DNA of 64,000 nt, taken from the NCBI RefSeq assembly GCF_000211475.1, contig NC_015474.1, positions 682,001 through 746,000 of the forward strand, given 5' to 3'. A model generated the notes under the pieces. It searched no databases. It saw only the letters and a list, made by a program, of their open reading frames with translations, and was not told the DNA's origin. A program made the position numbers and the translations under genes. Source of the stretch: Pyrococcus sp. NA2 (GTDB lineage Archaea; Methanobacteriota_B; Thermococci; Thermococcales; Thermococcaceae). This document shows positions 18,557-26,041 of the stretch, piece after piece (position 1 is the first letter of the stretch; each line of letters opens with the position of its first letter).

Positions 18557-19255
18557 ATGGAATACATCGCATTTGCAATTATCCCAATACTCGGCTATGG
18601 GGCTTATAGGGCTAAGGCCCTTGATTTAAAGGGTACAATCTCCGCAATAATTCTTGGTTATCTAATCCTTCTATTTGGTGGAGGCTTACCATTTCTAGCC
18701 CTCTTGACGTTCTTAATTATGGGAACAATTGCAACTAGAGTTGGATGGAAGAGAAAGGTTTCACTTGGTGTTCATGAGGATTCTTGTAGAAGTGTTGGCA
18801 ATGTACTGGGAAATGGTTTGGCTCCTCTCATATTCTCTCTGCTTGAATTCATAATAAGAAAGGATTGGGGGTTTGCAGCAATTTTCTCAGCTATTTCAAC
18901 GGCAAACGCCGATACCCTTGCTAGTGAAATCGGTAAGGCTTTTGGAGGAAATCCCGTTTTAATAACTAATTTTAGAAGGGCCAAAATAGGGGAAGAGGGT
19001 GGAATTACATTAATAGGTGAACTAGCAGCTCTAGTGGGAGCCTTGATTATCGGAATCTTAAGTAGTTTTACATCTGCACACAAACTTCAAATGCTCCTTG
19101 CGGTAACGTTGGCCGGATTCCTCGGCTCGAATGTTGACAGTTTAATTGGAGCAACACTTGAAAAGAAAGGATACATTGATAACAACGCCACTAACTTTAT
19201 AGCCACCCTAATTGGAGGATTATTAGGGATTATTATCTTCATGTTGTTATTATGA
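18557..19255 (+). CDS. DUF92/TMEM19 family integral membrane protein
   Basis: A 232-residue polytopic protein with about six helices. It carries the family-defining stretch ATRVGWKRK followed by SCRSVGNVLGNG and TANADTLASEIGK. The family includes plant VTE6 (phytyl-phosphate kinase), so a role in isoprenoid-alcohol phosphorylation is possible but unproven in archaea. A Thermococcales role in lipid-carrier recycling would be a reasonable guess. Its TGA stop codon forms part of the C box of an sRNA that begins at the same place. It is convergent with the MBL hydrolase. Confidence 0.78.
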   Translation: MEYIAFAIIPILGYGAYRAKALDLKGTISAIILGYLILLFGGGLPFLALLTFLIMGTIATRVGWKRKVSLGVHEDSCRSVGNVLGNGLAPLIFSLLEFIIRKDWGFAAIFSAISTANADTLASEIGKAFGGNPVLITNFRRAKIGEEGGITLIGELAALVGALIIGILSSFTSAHKLQMLLAVTLAGFLGSNVDSLIGATLEKKGYIDNNATNFIATLIGGLLGIIIFMLLL

Positions 19256-19303
19256 TGAAAAGGCGGATTGCTGAGGGATGATGAGGACCTTAGGGGCTGA
19301 TTA
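19249..19303 (+). ncRNA. C/D box sRNA (candidate D) sharing its C box with a stop codon
   Basis: C box ATGATGA (19252-19258), guide AAAGGCGGATTG (12 nt), D' CTGA (19271-19274), spacer GGG, C' ATGATGA (19278-19284), guide GGACCTTAGGGG (12 nt), D CTGA (19297-19300). All four boxes match consensus and both guides are exactly 12 nt. The TGA at 19253-19255 inside the C box is also the stop codon of the DUF92 gene. The D box ends directly at the stop of the convergent MBL gene. It may be processed from the DUF92 mRNA. Confidence 0.9.
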
Positions 19304-20074
19304 AATGTCAATGATTGTGAAGTCTCTTGCAACTTCTCCATTAATCCCGGCTTCTCTAACCTTCCTTTCGAGGATCTCATGTGGATAATTACTGTGGCTT
19401 ATATGGGCAAATATCGTGTATTTTGGCCTAACAAGCTTAGCAAGTGTTATCGCATCATTAACTCCGAGATGAGTTCCAGGAATTGAAGTTTTATGAGTCA
19501 TCTCAGATATCAACAAATCGCTATCCTTAATTAGCTCGATGATTTCTTTCCTGTCTAGAATCTCAGGCCCTGTATCTCCTGTTACTGCTATCCTTTTGTT
19601 ATTAATCTCGATGAGAAATCCTCCACTCATCTCTATGGAGTGTGGTACTGGAAAGTGCATAACCTTCACATCATCAAATTTATACTCCTTAAAGAACTCG
19701 AGCTCGATGTATTCCCACTCGTATCCCTTGGGCATCTCATCATTAAAGGCTAACCTTGCGAGTGCCTTTGCAGTCTCTATTCCGAGTTTGTTCGAAGCTA
19801 TCTTTAGCCTTTTGAAAACTTGTAGATCGGGTATTCCAAATATATGGTCAAAATGTGCATGAGTTATTAGCACGAGTTTAACTTCGCTGTCTATTCTCTC
19901 TAGATGGTAGTGGAGATCTGGGCTTGGATCTATCAGTATTCCTCCTTCTATATACACTGAAAACCTTGTTCTCCTAAAGGTTGGATTCTTTCTAGCTCTC
20001 GAGCAGTTTTCACAATTGCATAGTGGTTTTGGAGTGCCGCTGTATGATCCAGAACCTAGGATCATGACCCTCAT
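19301..20074 (-). CDS. Metallo-beta-lactamase fold hydrolase, PhnP-like
   Basis: A 257-residue metal-dependent hydrolase with the THAHFDH motif near residue 75 and further metal ligands in PVPHS, VTGDTG and FAHISH. The N-terminus carries a CNCENCSRAR cluster, the extra structural zinc site found in PhnP, the cyclic phosphodiesterase of phosphonate catabolism. No phosphonate genes are nearby, so its substrate is more likely another cyclic or phosphodiester nucleotide. It is convergent with the DUF92 gene across the sRNA and divergent from the zinc-ribbon gene. Confidence 0.82.
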   Translation of the reverse strand: MRVMILGSGSYSGTPKPLCNCENCSRARKNPTFRRTRFSVYIEGGILIDPSPDLHYHLERIDSEVKLVLITHAHFDHIFGIPDLQVFKRLKIASNKLGIETAKALARLAFNDEMPKGYEWEYIELEFFKEYKFDDVKVMHFPVPHSIEMSGGFLIEINNKRIAVTGDTGPEILDRKEIIELIKDSDLLISEMTHKTSIPGTHLGVNDAITLAKLVRPKYTIFAHISHSNYPHEILERKVREAGINGEVARDFTIIDI

Positions 20075-20132
20075 CTTGATCTCCCAAAAGTTCTTAACCG
20101 GTGTTTAACGTTTAAGGTTTGGTGGCGATAAT

Positions 20133-20747
20133 ATGGAGGAATACTATGTCTGTCCTCAGTGTGGGAGTGAGGATGTAGAGATACTAAAGGAGAGGGGGAG
20201 AGAGGTTACACTCAGATGCAATGAGTGTGGCTACGTATGGATAATAACACTACCAAAGCTAAGGAAAATCCCCGTCATAGTGAGTAAGCATGAGAGGAGT
20301 TTTAGGGAATACGTGGAACTCCCCGAGGGTGAAACTATAAAGGTCGGTGATGTTGTTGAATTGGAAAATGATGAAGTTAGGATTCTAAGCATAGAACTTC
20401 CGGGAGGAAAAAGGGTCAAGAGGGCAAAAGTTGAAGAGATACAAACGTTATGGGGCGAGAGCCTTAGATACCCAAAGGTCTTTGGAGTCTCTATATACCT
20501 TCCGGGGGGCATAACTCAATCATTCAAGGTTGTTGTGGATAGGAATGAGGAGTTTGTTGTAGGAGAAGTAATCGAGGTTGGCGGATATACGTTTAAGGTC
20601 GAGATGATAAAAACGGAAAGAAAGCTGATGAGAAGTGGAAAAGCAAAGGCTGATAAGATAGTTAGGCTCATGGGTCATGCGATAAAAGGTAGAGCGAGGA
20701 GGAAACTTAAGATCTATGAGGGTTATGAATCAATTGAGCAAAGTTAA
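20133..20747 (+). CDS. HVO_0476-type zinc-ribbon protein
   Basis: The 204-residue protein starts with a zinc ribbon, CPQCGSEDVEIL then CNECGY, in the first 40 residues. A basic beta-rich body follows (VKVGDVVELENDEVRILSIEL and later a lysine/arginine-rich tail). The layout matches the archaeal family named after haloarchaeal HVO_0476, thought to bind nucleic acid, with no defined function known to me. GGTGGCGATA precedes the ATG. The stop codon region overlaps the TATA box proposed for the next gene. Confidence 0.7.
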   Translation: MEEYYVCPQCGSEDVEILKERGREVTLRCNECGYVWIITLPKLRKIPVIVSKHERSFREYVELPEGETIKVGDVVELENDEVRILSIELPGGKRVKRAKVEEIQTLWGESLRYPKVFGVSIYLPGGITQSFKVVVDRNEEFVVGEVIEVGGYTFKVEMIKTERKLMRSGKAKADKIVRLMGHAIKGRARRKLKIYEGYESIEQS

Positions 20748-20755
20748 TAAATTTG
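20744..20755 (+). promoter_or_regulatory. TATA box for a probably leaderless DUF998 transcript
   Basis: GTTAATAAATTT overlaps the upstream stop codon. Its centre lies 26 bp before the ATG at 20776, which has no ribosome binding site. An earlier ATG at 20771 opens a two-codon frame. Together these indicate transcription starting at or next to the start codon. Confidence 0.45.
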
Positions 20756-20775
20756 GATGACAAAAATTTCATGAA

Positions 20776-21288
20776 ATGAAGGCATGTGGTATCGTTGGTC
20801 CGGTAATAAGTTTGAGTGGTGTATTAGCTTCTTATCTAATTCATAGAGATTGGTGGAGCATAACTAGAAACGCGATAAGTGATCTCGGTAAGATAGGCCT
20901 CCCTTATAACTGGGTGATGAACTACTCCCTAATAATCGGTGGGATATGCTTAACCCTCTATGGCATTTGGAAAGTTAAAGAGGGAATTGGAAAGATTGGC
21001 TGGGCTTTATACACAATAGGAGCAATATTCTTAATCTTAATAGGAATATTCCCAGAAGGAACGGGACCGCATTACGAAGTAAGCTGGGGATTCTTCATTT
21101 CAATGTTCCTTTCGATTTTCTTCCTATCACTTGCTACAATCAAAATTGGAATTTTGATATTCATAGGGGGATCCCTACTTGCAATTTGGGCTTTGAAGAG
21201 CTTTGAAGGCGTGGCTGTTGCTGAAAGTATCTCAGTATTGTCATTTTTAGTGTGGCACTACCTAACGGTGGTGAGGGAAGATGCTTAG
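20776..21288 (+). CDS. DUF998 family membrane protein
   Basis: A 170-residue protein with six hydrophobic helices. The family-typical WWSITRNAISDLG motif lies near residue 28 and FPEGTGPHY lies in the middle; these polar stretches at helix ends are the DUF998 signature. Function is unknown; relatives are seen beside redox and lipid genes. No ribosome binding site precedes the ATG, and a TATA box 26 bp upstream suggests a leaderless message. The following nitroreductase gene overlaps its end by eight bases, so it heads a three-gene operon. Confidence 0.7.
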   Translation: MKACGIVGPVISLSGVLASYLIHRDWWSITRNAISDLGKIGLPYNWVMNYSLIIGGICLTLYGIWKVKEGIGKIGWALYTIGAIFLILIGIFPEGTGPHYEVSWGFFISMFLSIFFLSLATIKIGILIFIGGSLLAIWALKSFEGVAVAESISVLSFLVWHYLTVVREDA

Positions 21289-21985
21289 GAGATTTGCCAT
21301 CCTTACACTCTTTATAGTCTTTGCTGGGTCCGCTCTCATAGTGTTCAAGCCTTATTTCAGAATAGAGCGAGAACAACGGAGAATCTCTGGTGGGGTAATA
21401 ATTAAGCTTCCAGAACCAAAATTAAAGGGAGAGATGAGCGTGGAAGAGGCAATAGCAAAGAGACGAAGTATCAGGAATTATCGAAACGAACCCTTAACAT
21501 TGGAAGAGCTTTCCCAACTTCTCTGGGCAGCCCAGGGAATAACTGAAAGTGAGCATAAGTTCAGGGCAGCTCCAAGTGCTGGAGCGACATATCCTTTTGA
21601 AATCTATGTGGTAGTTGGAAATGTTGAGAATTTACCACCTGGAATATACCATTATGACCCGTTTACTCATTCAATTAAGTTAGTTAAGAAGGGAGATTAT
21701 AGGGAGGAGCTTCAAAAAGCAGCTCTCGACCAGGAATGGGTTGGAAAGGCTGCCATCAACATAGTTCTTGTTGCTTACTATGAAAGGACAACAATTGTCT
21801 ATGGTGAGAGAGGAAAGAGGTACGTCCATATGGAGGCTGGTCACATTGGACAAAATATATACCTTCAGGCAACGGCTTTGGGTCTAGGAACGGTTGCAGT
21901 TGGTGCATTTTATGATGAAAAAGTAGCTGAGATACTTGGGGTTAACGGAACCCCCCTCTACATATTCCCGGTGGGTAGGAGATGA
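21281..21985 (+). CDS. Membrane-anchored nitroreductase, SagB/ThcOx-like
   Basis: An FMN-dependent oxidoreductase fold of 234 residues. The N-terminus MLRRFAILTLFIVFAGSALIVF is a signal anchor, so the flavin domain probably faces outside. The nitroreductase core begins RRSIRNYRNEPLTLEELSQLLWAAQG. It continues with APSAGATYPFEIYVVVG and the EAGHIGQNIYLQATALGLGTV helix typical of SagB-type dehydrogenases. No cyclodehydratase or precursor peptide gene is nearby, so peptide azoline oxidation is unsupported; an extracellular redox role is more likely. A GGTGAGGGAAG site precedes it inside the DUF998 gene, and a small two-helix protein follows by ATGA overlap. Confidence 0.82.
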   Translation: MLRRFAILTLFIVFAGSALIVFKPYFRIEREQRRISGGVIIKLPEPKLKGEMSVEEAIAKRRSIRNYRNEPLTLEELSQLLWAAQGITESEHKFRAAPSAGATYPFEIYVVVGNVENLPPGIYHYDPFTHSIKLVKKGDYREELQKAALDQEWVGKAAINIVLVAYYERTTIVYGERGKRYVHMEAGHIGQNIYLQATALGLGTVAVGAFYDEKVAEILGVNGTPLYIFPVGRR

Positions 21986-22158
21986 TTGACCATTATAAGC
22001 TTGGATACTTGACTTTTTTCTTCATGAACCTAACGATGATAAGTGGGGCGTTGATAGTGCTCTCAAAAAAGAGGACTAGGCTCTGGACCTACATTCACTT
22101 GATACTTGCTTTGGTTACCTACGTCCTCATGGTAATGACGATATGGGTAGTGAGATAA
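21982..22158 (+). CDS. Small two-helix membrane protein, coupled to the nitroreductase
   Basis: A 58-residue reading frame starting MIDHYKLGYLTFFF. It has two hydrophobic helices (about residues 7-27 and 36-56) around a basic turn (SKKRTRLW). Its ATG overlaps the nitroreductase stop (ATGA), strong evidence that it is translated. A histidine at the start of helix 2 (WTYIHLILALVTY) resembles heme-ligating helices of small cytochrome b-like proteins, but this is a guess. It could be a membrane partner passing electrons to the anchored nitroreductase. I do not recognise a family. Confidence 0.65.
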   Translation: MIDHYKLGYLTFFFMNLTMISGALIVLSKKRTRLWTYIHLILALVTYVLMVMTIWVVR

Positions 22159-22257
22159 TAAACTTCAACATTTTAGCATTTTTCAGCTAGAGGAGTACTG
22201 AATTTTGTCATTCGACCGTTTTAAGCCGAAACATTTCTATTTTTAAATATTGAGAAA

Positions 22258-22266
22258 AGTATATAA
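22258..22266 (+). promoter_or_regulatory. TATA box of radA
   Basis: AGTATATAA in an AT-rich 130-bp gap predicts a transcript start near 22285-22290. That makes the ATG at 22287 unlikely to be the initiation codon and supports the ATG at 22317. Confidence 0.5.
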
Positions 22267-22316
22267 TCCCCCTAATCTTACCCACCATGAAGTTTCACGG
22301 TCATAAGGTGATGCTC

Positions 22317-23381
22317 ATGGTAGGGAGAGGGAGTGGCCCTGAGGTTGTTGAGATAGACGAGATGGAGGAGTTGGGTCTCGAGCTCACAGAGGAGGAAACT
22401 ACTCCAAAGAAAAGGAAGAAGGAAAAAGAGATTAGGACTATTGAAGATCTTCCTGGAGTTGGTCCTGCAACAGCTGAAAAGCTCAGAGAAGCTGGATACG
22501 ATAGTCTTGAAGCTATTGCCGTTGCATCACCTATAGAACTCAAAGAAGTGGCTGGAATCAGCGAAGGAGCAGCACTAAAGATAATACAAGCTGCGAGAAA
22601 AGCTGCAAATCTAGGAACCTTCATGAGGGCGGATGAGTATCTGAAGAAGAGGGAAAGTATAGGAAGGATCTCCACGGGAAGTAAGAGCCTTGACAAGTTA
22701 CTTGGCGGTGGAATTGAGACTCAGGCAATTACAGAGGTTTTCGGTGAATTCGGTAGTGGAAAGACTCAGCTAGCTCATACGTTGGCTGTAATGGTTCAAC
22801 TACCTCCAGAAGAGGGGGGACTCAACGGTTCTGTGATATGGATAGATACTGAAAATACGTTCAGGCCTGAAAGAATCATGGAGATAGCGAGAAATAGAGG
22901 TCTTGATCCCGACGAGGTTCTCAAGCATATATACGTTGCGAGGGCTTTTAACAGTAATCATCAGATGCTCCTTGTTCAGCAGGCTGAGGACAAAATTAAG
23001 GAACTCCTGAACAGTGAAAAGCCAGTTAAGTTGCTCATCGTGGACTCCTTGACAAGTCACTTCAGGAGTGAGTACATAGGAAGAGGTGCACTAGCTGAGA
23101 GGCAGCAAAAGCTTGCCAAGCATTTAGCAGACCTTCATAGGTTGGCAAATCTATATGAAATAGCAGTCTTCGTCACGAATCAGGTTCAGGCAAGGCCAGA
23201 TGCCTTCTTTGGAGATCCAACGAGGCCAATTGGTGGTCACATCCTAGCTCACAGTGCGACTCTAAGAGTGTACCTCAGAAAAGGTAAAGGTGGAAAGAGA
23301 GTTGCAAGGCTAATAGATGCTCCTCATTTACCCGAGGGAGAAGCGGTGTTCAGGATAACCGAGAAGGGTATCGAGGATTAA
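22317..23381 (+). CDS. radA: RadA recombinase, intein-free
   Basis: Archaeal Rad51/RecA homologue that forms filaments on single-stranded DNA for homologous recombination and fork repair. A helix-hairpin-helix domain ([21 protein letters not shown]) occupies residues ~45-75. It precedes the ATPase core with Walker A GEFGSGKT near residue 143 and Walker B LLIVDSL near 235. The FMRADEYL segment between them is the polymerisation motif region. The protein is continuous, with no intein, which matters because some Pyrococcus radA genes carry one. The ATG at 22317, four bases after GGTGAT, is chosen over 22287 and 22311 (354 aa). Confidence 0.96.
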   Translation: MVGRGSGPEVVEIDEMEELGLELTEEETTPKKRKKEKEIRTIEDLPGVGPATAEKLREAGYDSLEAIAVASPIELKEVAGISEGAALKIIQAARKAANLGTFMRADEYLKKRESIGRISTGSKSLDKLLGGGIETQAITEVFGEFGSGKTQLAHTLAVMVQLPPEEGGLNGSVIWIDTENTFRPERIMEIARNRGLDPDEVLKHIYVARAFNSNHQMLLVQQAEDKIKELLNSEKPVKLLIVDSLTSHFRSEYIGRGALAERQQKLAKHLADLHRLANLYEIAVFVTNQVQARPDAFFGDPTRPIGGHILAHSATLRVYLRKGKGGKRVARLIDAPHLPEGEAVFRITEKGIED

Positions 23382-23423
23382 GATTTTAAACTTATTCTCC
23401 CTTCTCTTTTTTGGTGATCAAAA

Positions 23424-24665
23424 GTGGAAATTCTAGAAAAAGTTTCCAAGGAGATAGAAAGGTTAAGAGACGACATGGTGAAAACTCTCATTGAGCTTAT
23501 ACAGATCCCAGCAATAAGCCCAGATTACGGCTATGAGGGTGAATACGACAAGGCTCAAAAGCTTCTGGAGATAATTAGGAACTGGCCATTTGACAAGGTT
23601 GAGGTTTTTAATGCTCCTGATGAGAGGGCAAAGAACGGTGTAAGGCCGAGTATCTTGGCCTACTACTACGGCCAGGACGGCGATAAAAGCCCACGCCTCT
23701 GGATTTTGACTCATCTAGATGTCGTTCCGCCGGGAGATTTGAGCAAGTGGACCGTGACTGAACCTTTTAAACCTGTGGTTAGGGATGGGAAGGTTTATGG
23801 TAGGGGTAGTGAGGATAATGGGCAGGGGATAGTGTCGTCGCTGTATGCGGTGAAAGCATTGATGAATCTTGGAATAAGGCCAAAAAGAACAATAATCCTA
23901 GCATTCGTAAGCGACGAAGAAACCGGAAGTAAATATGGAATCGAGTGGTTGATGAACAACCATCCGGAGCTCTTCAGAAAAGATGATCTTGTTCTAGTTC
24001 CTGATGGTGGGAATTCGGAGGGGACTTTTATAGAGGTTGCTGAGAAGAGCATCCTCTGGTTCAAAGTTAAGGTGAAAGGTAAGCAGGCTCATGCAAGCAT
24101 GCCGAATAAAGGATTGAATGCCCACAGAATAGCTTCCGAAATTCTCGTTTCCATTGATAGGATGTTACATGAGAAGTACTCTAAGAGGGATGAACTGTAC
24201 GATCCCCCGGAGAGCACATTCGAACCTACGATGGTCGGCAATTCAGCTGGTTCTCCAAATATACTCCCTGGTGAGCACGAGTTTGTATTTGACTGTAGAG
24301 TACTCCCAGATTATAGCTTAGATGAGGTAATCTCCGACGTAAGAGGAATCTGCAAATCAATAACTGAAAAATATGGTGCAGGATTTGACATTGAAGTTCT
24401 CCAGAGGCTTGATGCCCCTCAGCCAACTGATCCAAATAGCGAGATCGTTAGGTTGCTAAAGGAGGCTATAAGAATTCTAAGAGGAAAAGAGGCTAAAGTT
24501 GGAGGAATAGGAGGAGGAACATTTGCGGCATTCTTCAGAAAACGTGGAATTCCGGCTGTAGTTTGGGCAACCCTGGATGAGACTGCCCATCAGCCAAATG
24601 AATATGCTAAGATAGACAACATCGTTGAGGACGCAAAGGTTATGGCAGCATTGTCCCTTCTTTGA
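23424..24665 (+). CDS. M20 family metallopeptidase/deacylase
   Basis: A 413-residue zinc amidohydrolase related to succinyl-diaminopimelate desuccinylase and carboxypeptidase. Metal and catalytic residues are in LTHLDVVPPGD (His and the catalytic Asp), YGRGSEDNGQG (bridging Asp), SDEETGS (catalytic Glu-Glu) and the late TAHQPNE histidine. The dimerisation domain lies between about residues 200 and 320. The family cleaves dipeptides or N-acyl amino acids, and the exact substrate cannot be read from sequence. Translation starts at a GTG preceded by GGTGATC. It stands alone after radA. Confidence 0.85.
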   Translation: MEILEKVSKEIERLRDDMVKTLIELIQIPAISPDYGYEGEYDKAQKLLEIIRNWPFDKVEVFNAPDERAKNGVRPSILAYYYGQDGDKSPRLWILTHLDVVPPGDLSKWTVTEPFKPVVRDGKVYGRGSEDNGQGIVSSLYAVKALMNLGIRPKRTIILAFVSDEETGSKYGIEWLMNNHPELFRKDDLVLVPDGGNSEGTFIEVAEKSILWFKVKVKGKQAHASMPNKGLNAHRIASEILVSIDRMLHEKYSKRDELYDPPESTFEPTMVGNSAGSPNILPGEHEFVFDCRVLPDYSLDEVISDVRGICKSITEKYGAGFDIEVLQRLDAPQPTDPNSEIVRLLKEAIRILRGKEAKVGGIGGGTFAAFFRKRGIPAVVWATLDETAHQPNEYAKIDNIVEDAKVMAALSLL

Positions 24666-24666
24666 A

Positions 24667-24677
24667 GTTTTTAAATT
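24667..24677 (+). promoter_or_regulatory. TATA box for a probably leaderless methyltransferase transcript
   Basis: GTTTTTAAATT is centred about 25 bp before the ATG at 24696. The intervening bases contain no GGTGA-type ribosome binding site. Confidence 0.45.
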
Positions 24678-24695
24678 CATTATCTAATTTCTTTC

Positions 24696-25448
24696 ATGCC
24701 CCTTTGGAGAGATGGAAAGCTAGGACTTCCAATAAGGGAGGCAGTGAAGATATTCCCGGAGTTATCGAGGTACATTGACGATAGGGGAAGGCTGGACTTC
24801 TCCAACAGGGAGGCCAGGATACTCTACAATAAGGCCATAGCAAAGGCCCTCTTTGGGCTTGAAATTGAGTACCATCCGAGAGGTCTCGTGACAACTCCCA
24901 TCTCCAGGTATATATTTCTGAAAACATTCCTAAGGGGAGGAGAAAGAGTCCTTGAGATAGGAACAGGGCACACGGCTTTAATGGCCTTAATGGCAGAAAA
25001 ATTCTTTGACTGCAATGTAACGGCTACGGAGATTGATGAAGAGTTCTACTCCTATGCCCTTAAAAACATCTTGAGGAATAATGCAAATGTGAAGTTAATA
25101 AAGAGTAATGGAGGGATAATAAGAGGAGTTATTCCGGAAGGAGAAAAATTTGATGTTATATTCTCTGCCCCTCCGTATTACGAGAAACATGCAGGTGGAG
25201 TTCTAACTGAAAGAGAGGCCATGGGAGGGGGAGAATTTGGGGAGGAGTTTTCGATTAGAATCCTTGAGGAAGCGAGAGATTATTTAAGGGAGAGAGGTAA
25301 AGTTGCACTTTTCCTTCCCGACAAGAAGCCCCTTCTCAATAGAATTATCAAGGCCGGGGAGGCCCTGGGATACTCAATAAGGGATATCAAGTTTAAGGTA
25401 GGGACAAGGAAAAGACACAGTTTAATATTCTCACTTCCCTTCTATTAG
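24696..25448 (+). CDS. RlmF/METTL16-like SAM-dependent methyltransferase
   Basis: A 250-residue class I methyltransferase. The SAM-binding loop is VLEIGTGHTALMALMA near residue 88, followed by the acidic ATEID strand end. Overall order resembles the RlmF/METTL16 family that makes N6-methyladenosine in RNA. The catalytic [DNS]PP[YFW] motif reads APPYYE, with alanine at the position that normally contacts the adenine amine. Either the reaction or the substrate may differ, or a neighbouring residue (the preceding Ser) does the job. No ribosome binding site is seen, and a TATA box lies 25 bp before the ATG. The stop overlaps the convergent CBS gene. Confidence 0.7.
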   Translation: MPLWRDGKLGLPIREAVKIFPELSRYIDDRGRLDFSNREARILYNKAIAKALFGLEIEYHPRGLVTTPISRYIFLKTFLRGGERVLEIGTGHTALMALMAEKFFDCNVTATEIDEEFYSYALKNILRNNANVKLIKSNGGIIRGVIPEGEKFDVIFSAPPYYEKHAGGVLTEREAMGGGEFGEEFSIRILEEARDYLRERGKVALFLPDKKPLLNRIIKAGEALGYSIRDIKFKVGTRKRHSLIFSLPFY

Positions 25449-25967
25449 ATCTTTACAATTCTCGCAAACCCAAATCTCGTTCCCTTCATAATGAACTTTG
25501 TAGAGTGGTCCATACTGGCCACAGAGTTCACATATGCCATAAACTTCTGGCTCTTCTTCGCTTTTCTCTTCCTCTTCATGATTTTGAGATGCCAATGCAG
25601 CGAGAAGGTCTGTAGCTGTAACGAATCCAATTGGCTTACCAAACTTTGTAACGAGAATTCTCCTAACTCCTTTCTCAGTCATTACCTCAATGGCATCCTG
25701 AACGTCATAATCATACTCTATCTTCACAGGGTTTCTTGTCATTATTTCCTCAACTTTGACTTCCTTTGGATCTTTCCCCTTTGCTACAACTTTATCAAGA
25801 ATATCCCTTTCGGTTACAATTCCTAATATTTCATCCTTCTCCATAACAACTGCACTTCCAACCTTGTTCTTTGATAATATCCTTGCAACTTTGTGTACGG
25901 TATCATTTGGCCTAACAACGATCGCTTTTCTCTTGACTATTTGCTCTACTAGTATTCTTGGTGCCAT
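25431..25967 (-). CDS. CBS-domain pair with C-terminal zinc ribbon
   Basis: Two CBS repeats (about residues 1-125) form a Bateman module that binds adenosyl ligands such as AMP or SAM; each repeat has the VGSAVVM/GIVTERDIL or RILVT/IGFVTATDLL pattern. After an acidic linker (EEEEKSEEEPE) a zinc ribbon with CELCGQ and CENCKD closes the protein. This combination is common in archaeal stress or energy-sensing regulators of unknown target. The ATG at 25967, after GGAGGGGT, is preferred over 25991 (178 aa). It is divergent from the PUA-PAPS reductase gene across about 75 bp. Confidence 0.82.
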   Translation of the reverse strand: MAPRILVEQIVKRKAIVVRPNDTVHKVARILSKNKVGSAVVMEKDEILGIVTERDILDKVVAKGKDPKEVKVEEIMTRNPVKIEYDYDVQDAIEVMTEKGVRRILVTKFGKPIGFVTATDLLAALASQNHEEEEKSEEEPEVYGICELCGQYGPLYKVHYEGNEIWVCENCKDLIEGK

Positions 25968-26041
25968 GCTTACCCCTCCTTTCAATTCCACTTACCCAAA
26001 GACACTTAAAAATATTTTGTGGAGGGGTTATCGGTGGTAGT

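Noticed and set aside
22287-22316. Upstream ATG at 22287 as the radA start
   Set aside because: A strong TATA at 22258-22266 would start the transcript at or after this ATG, and the GGTGAT site fits 22317.
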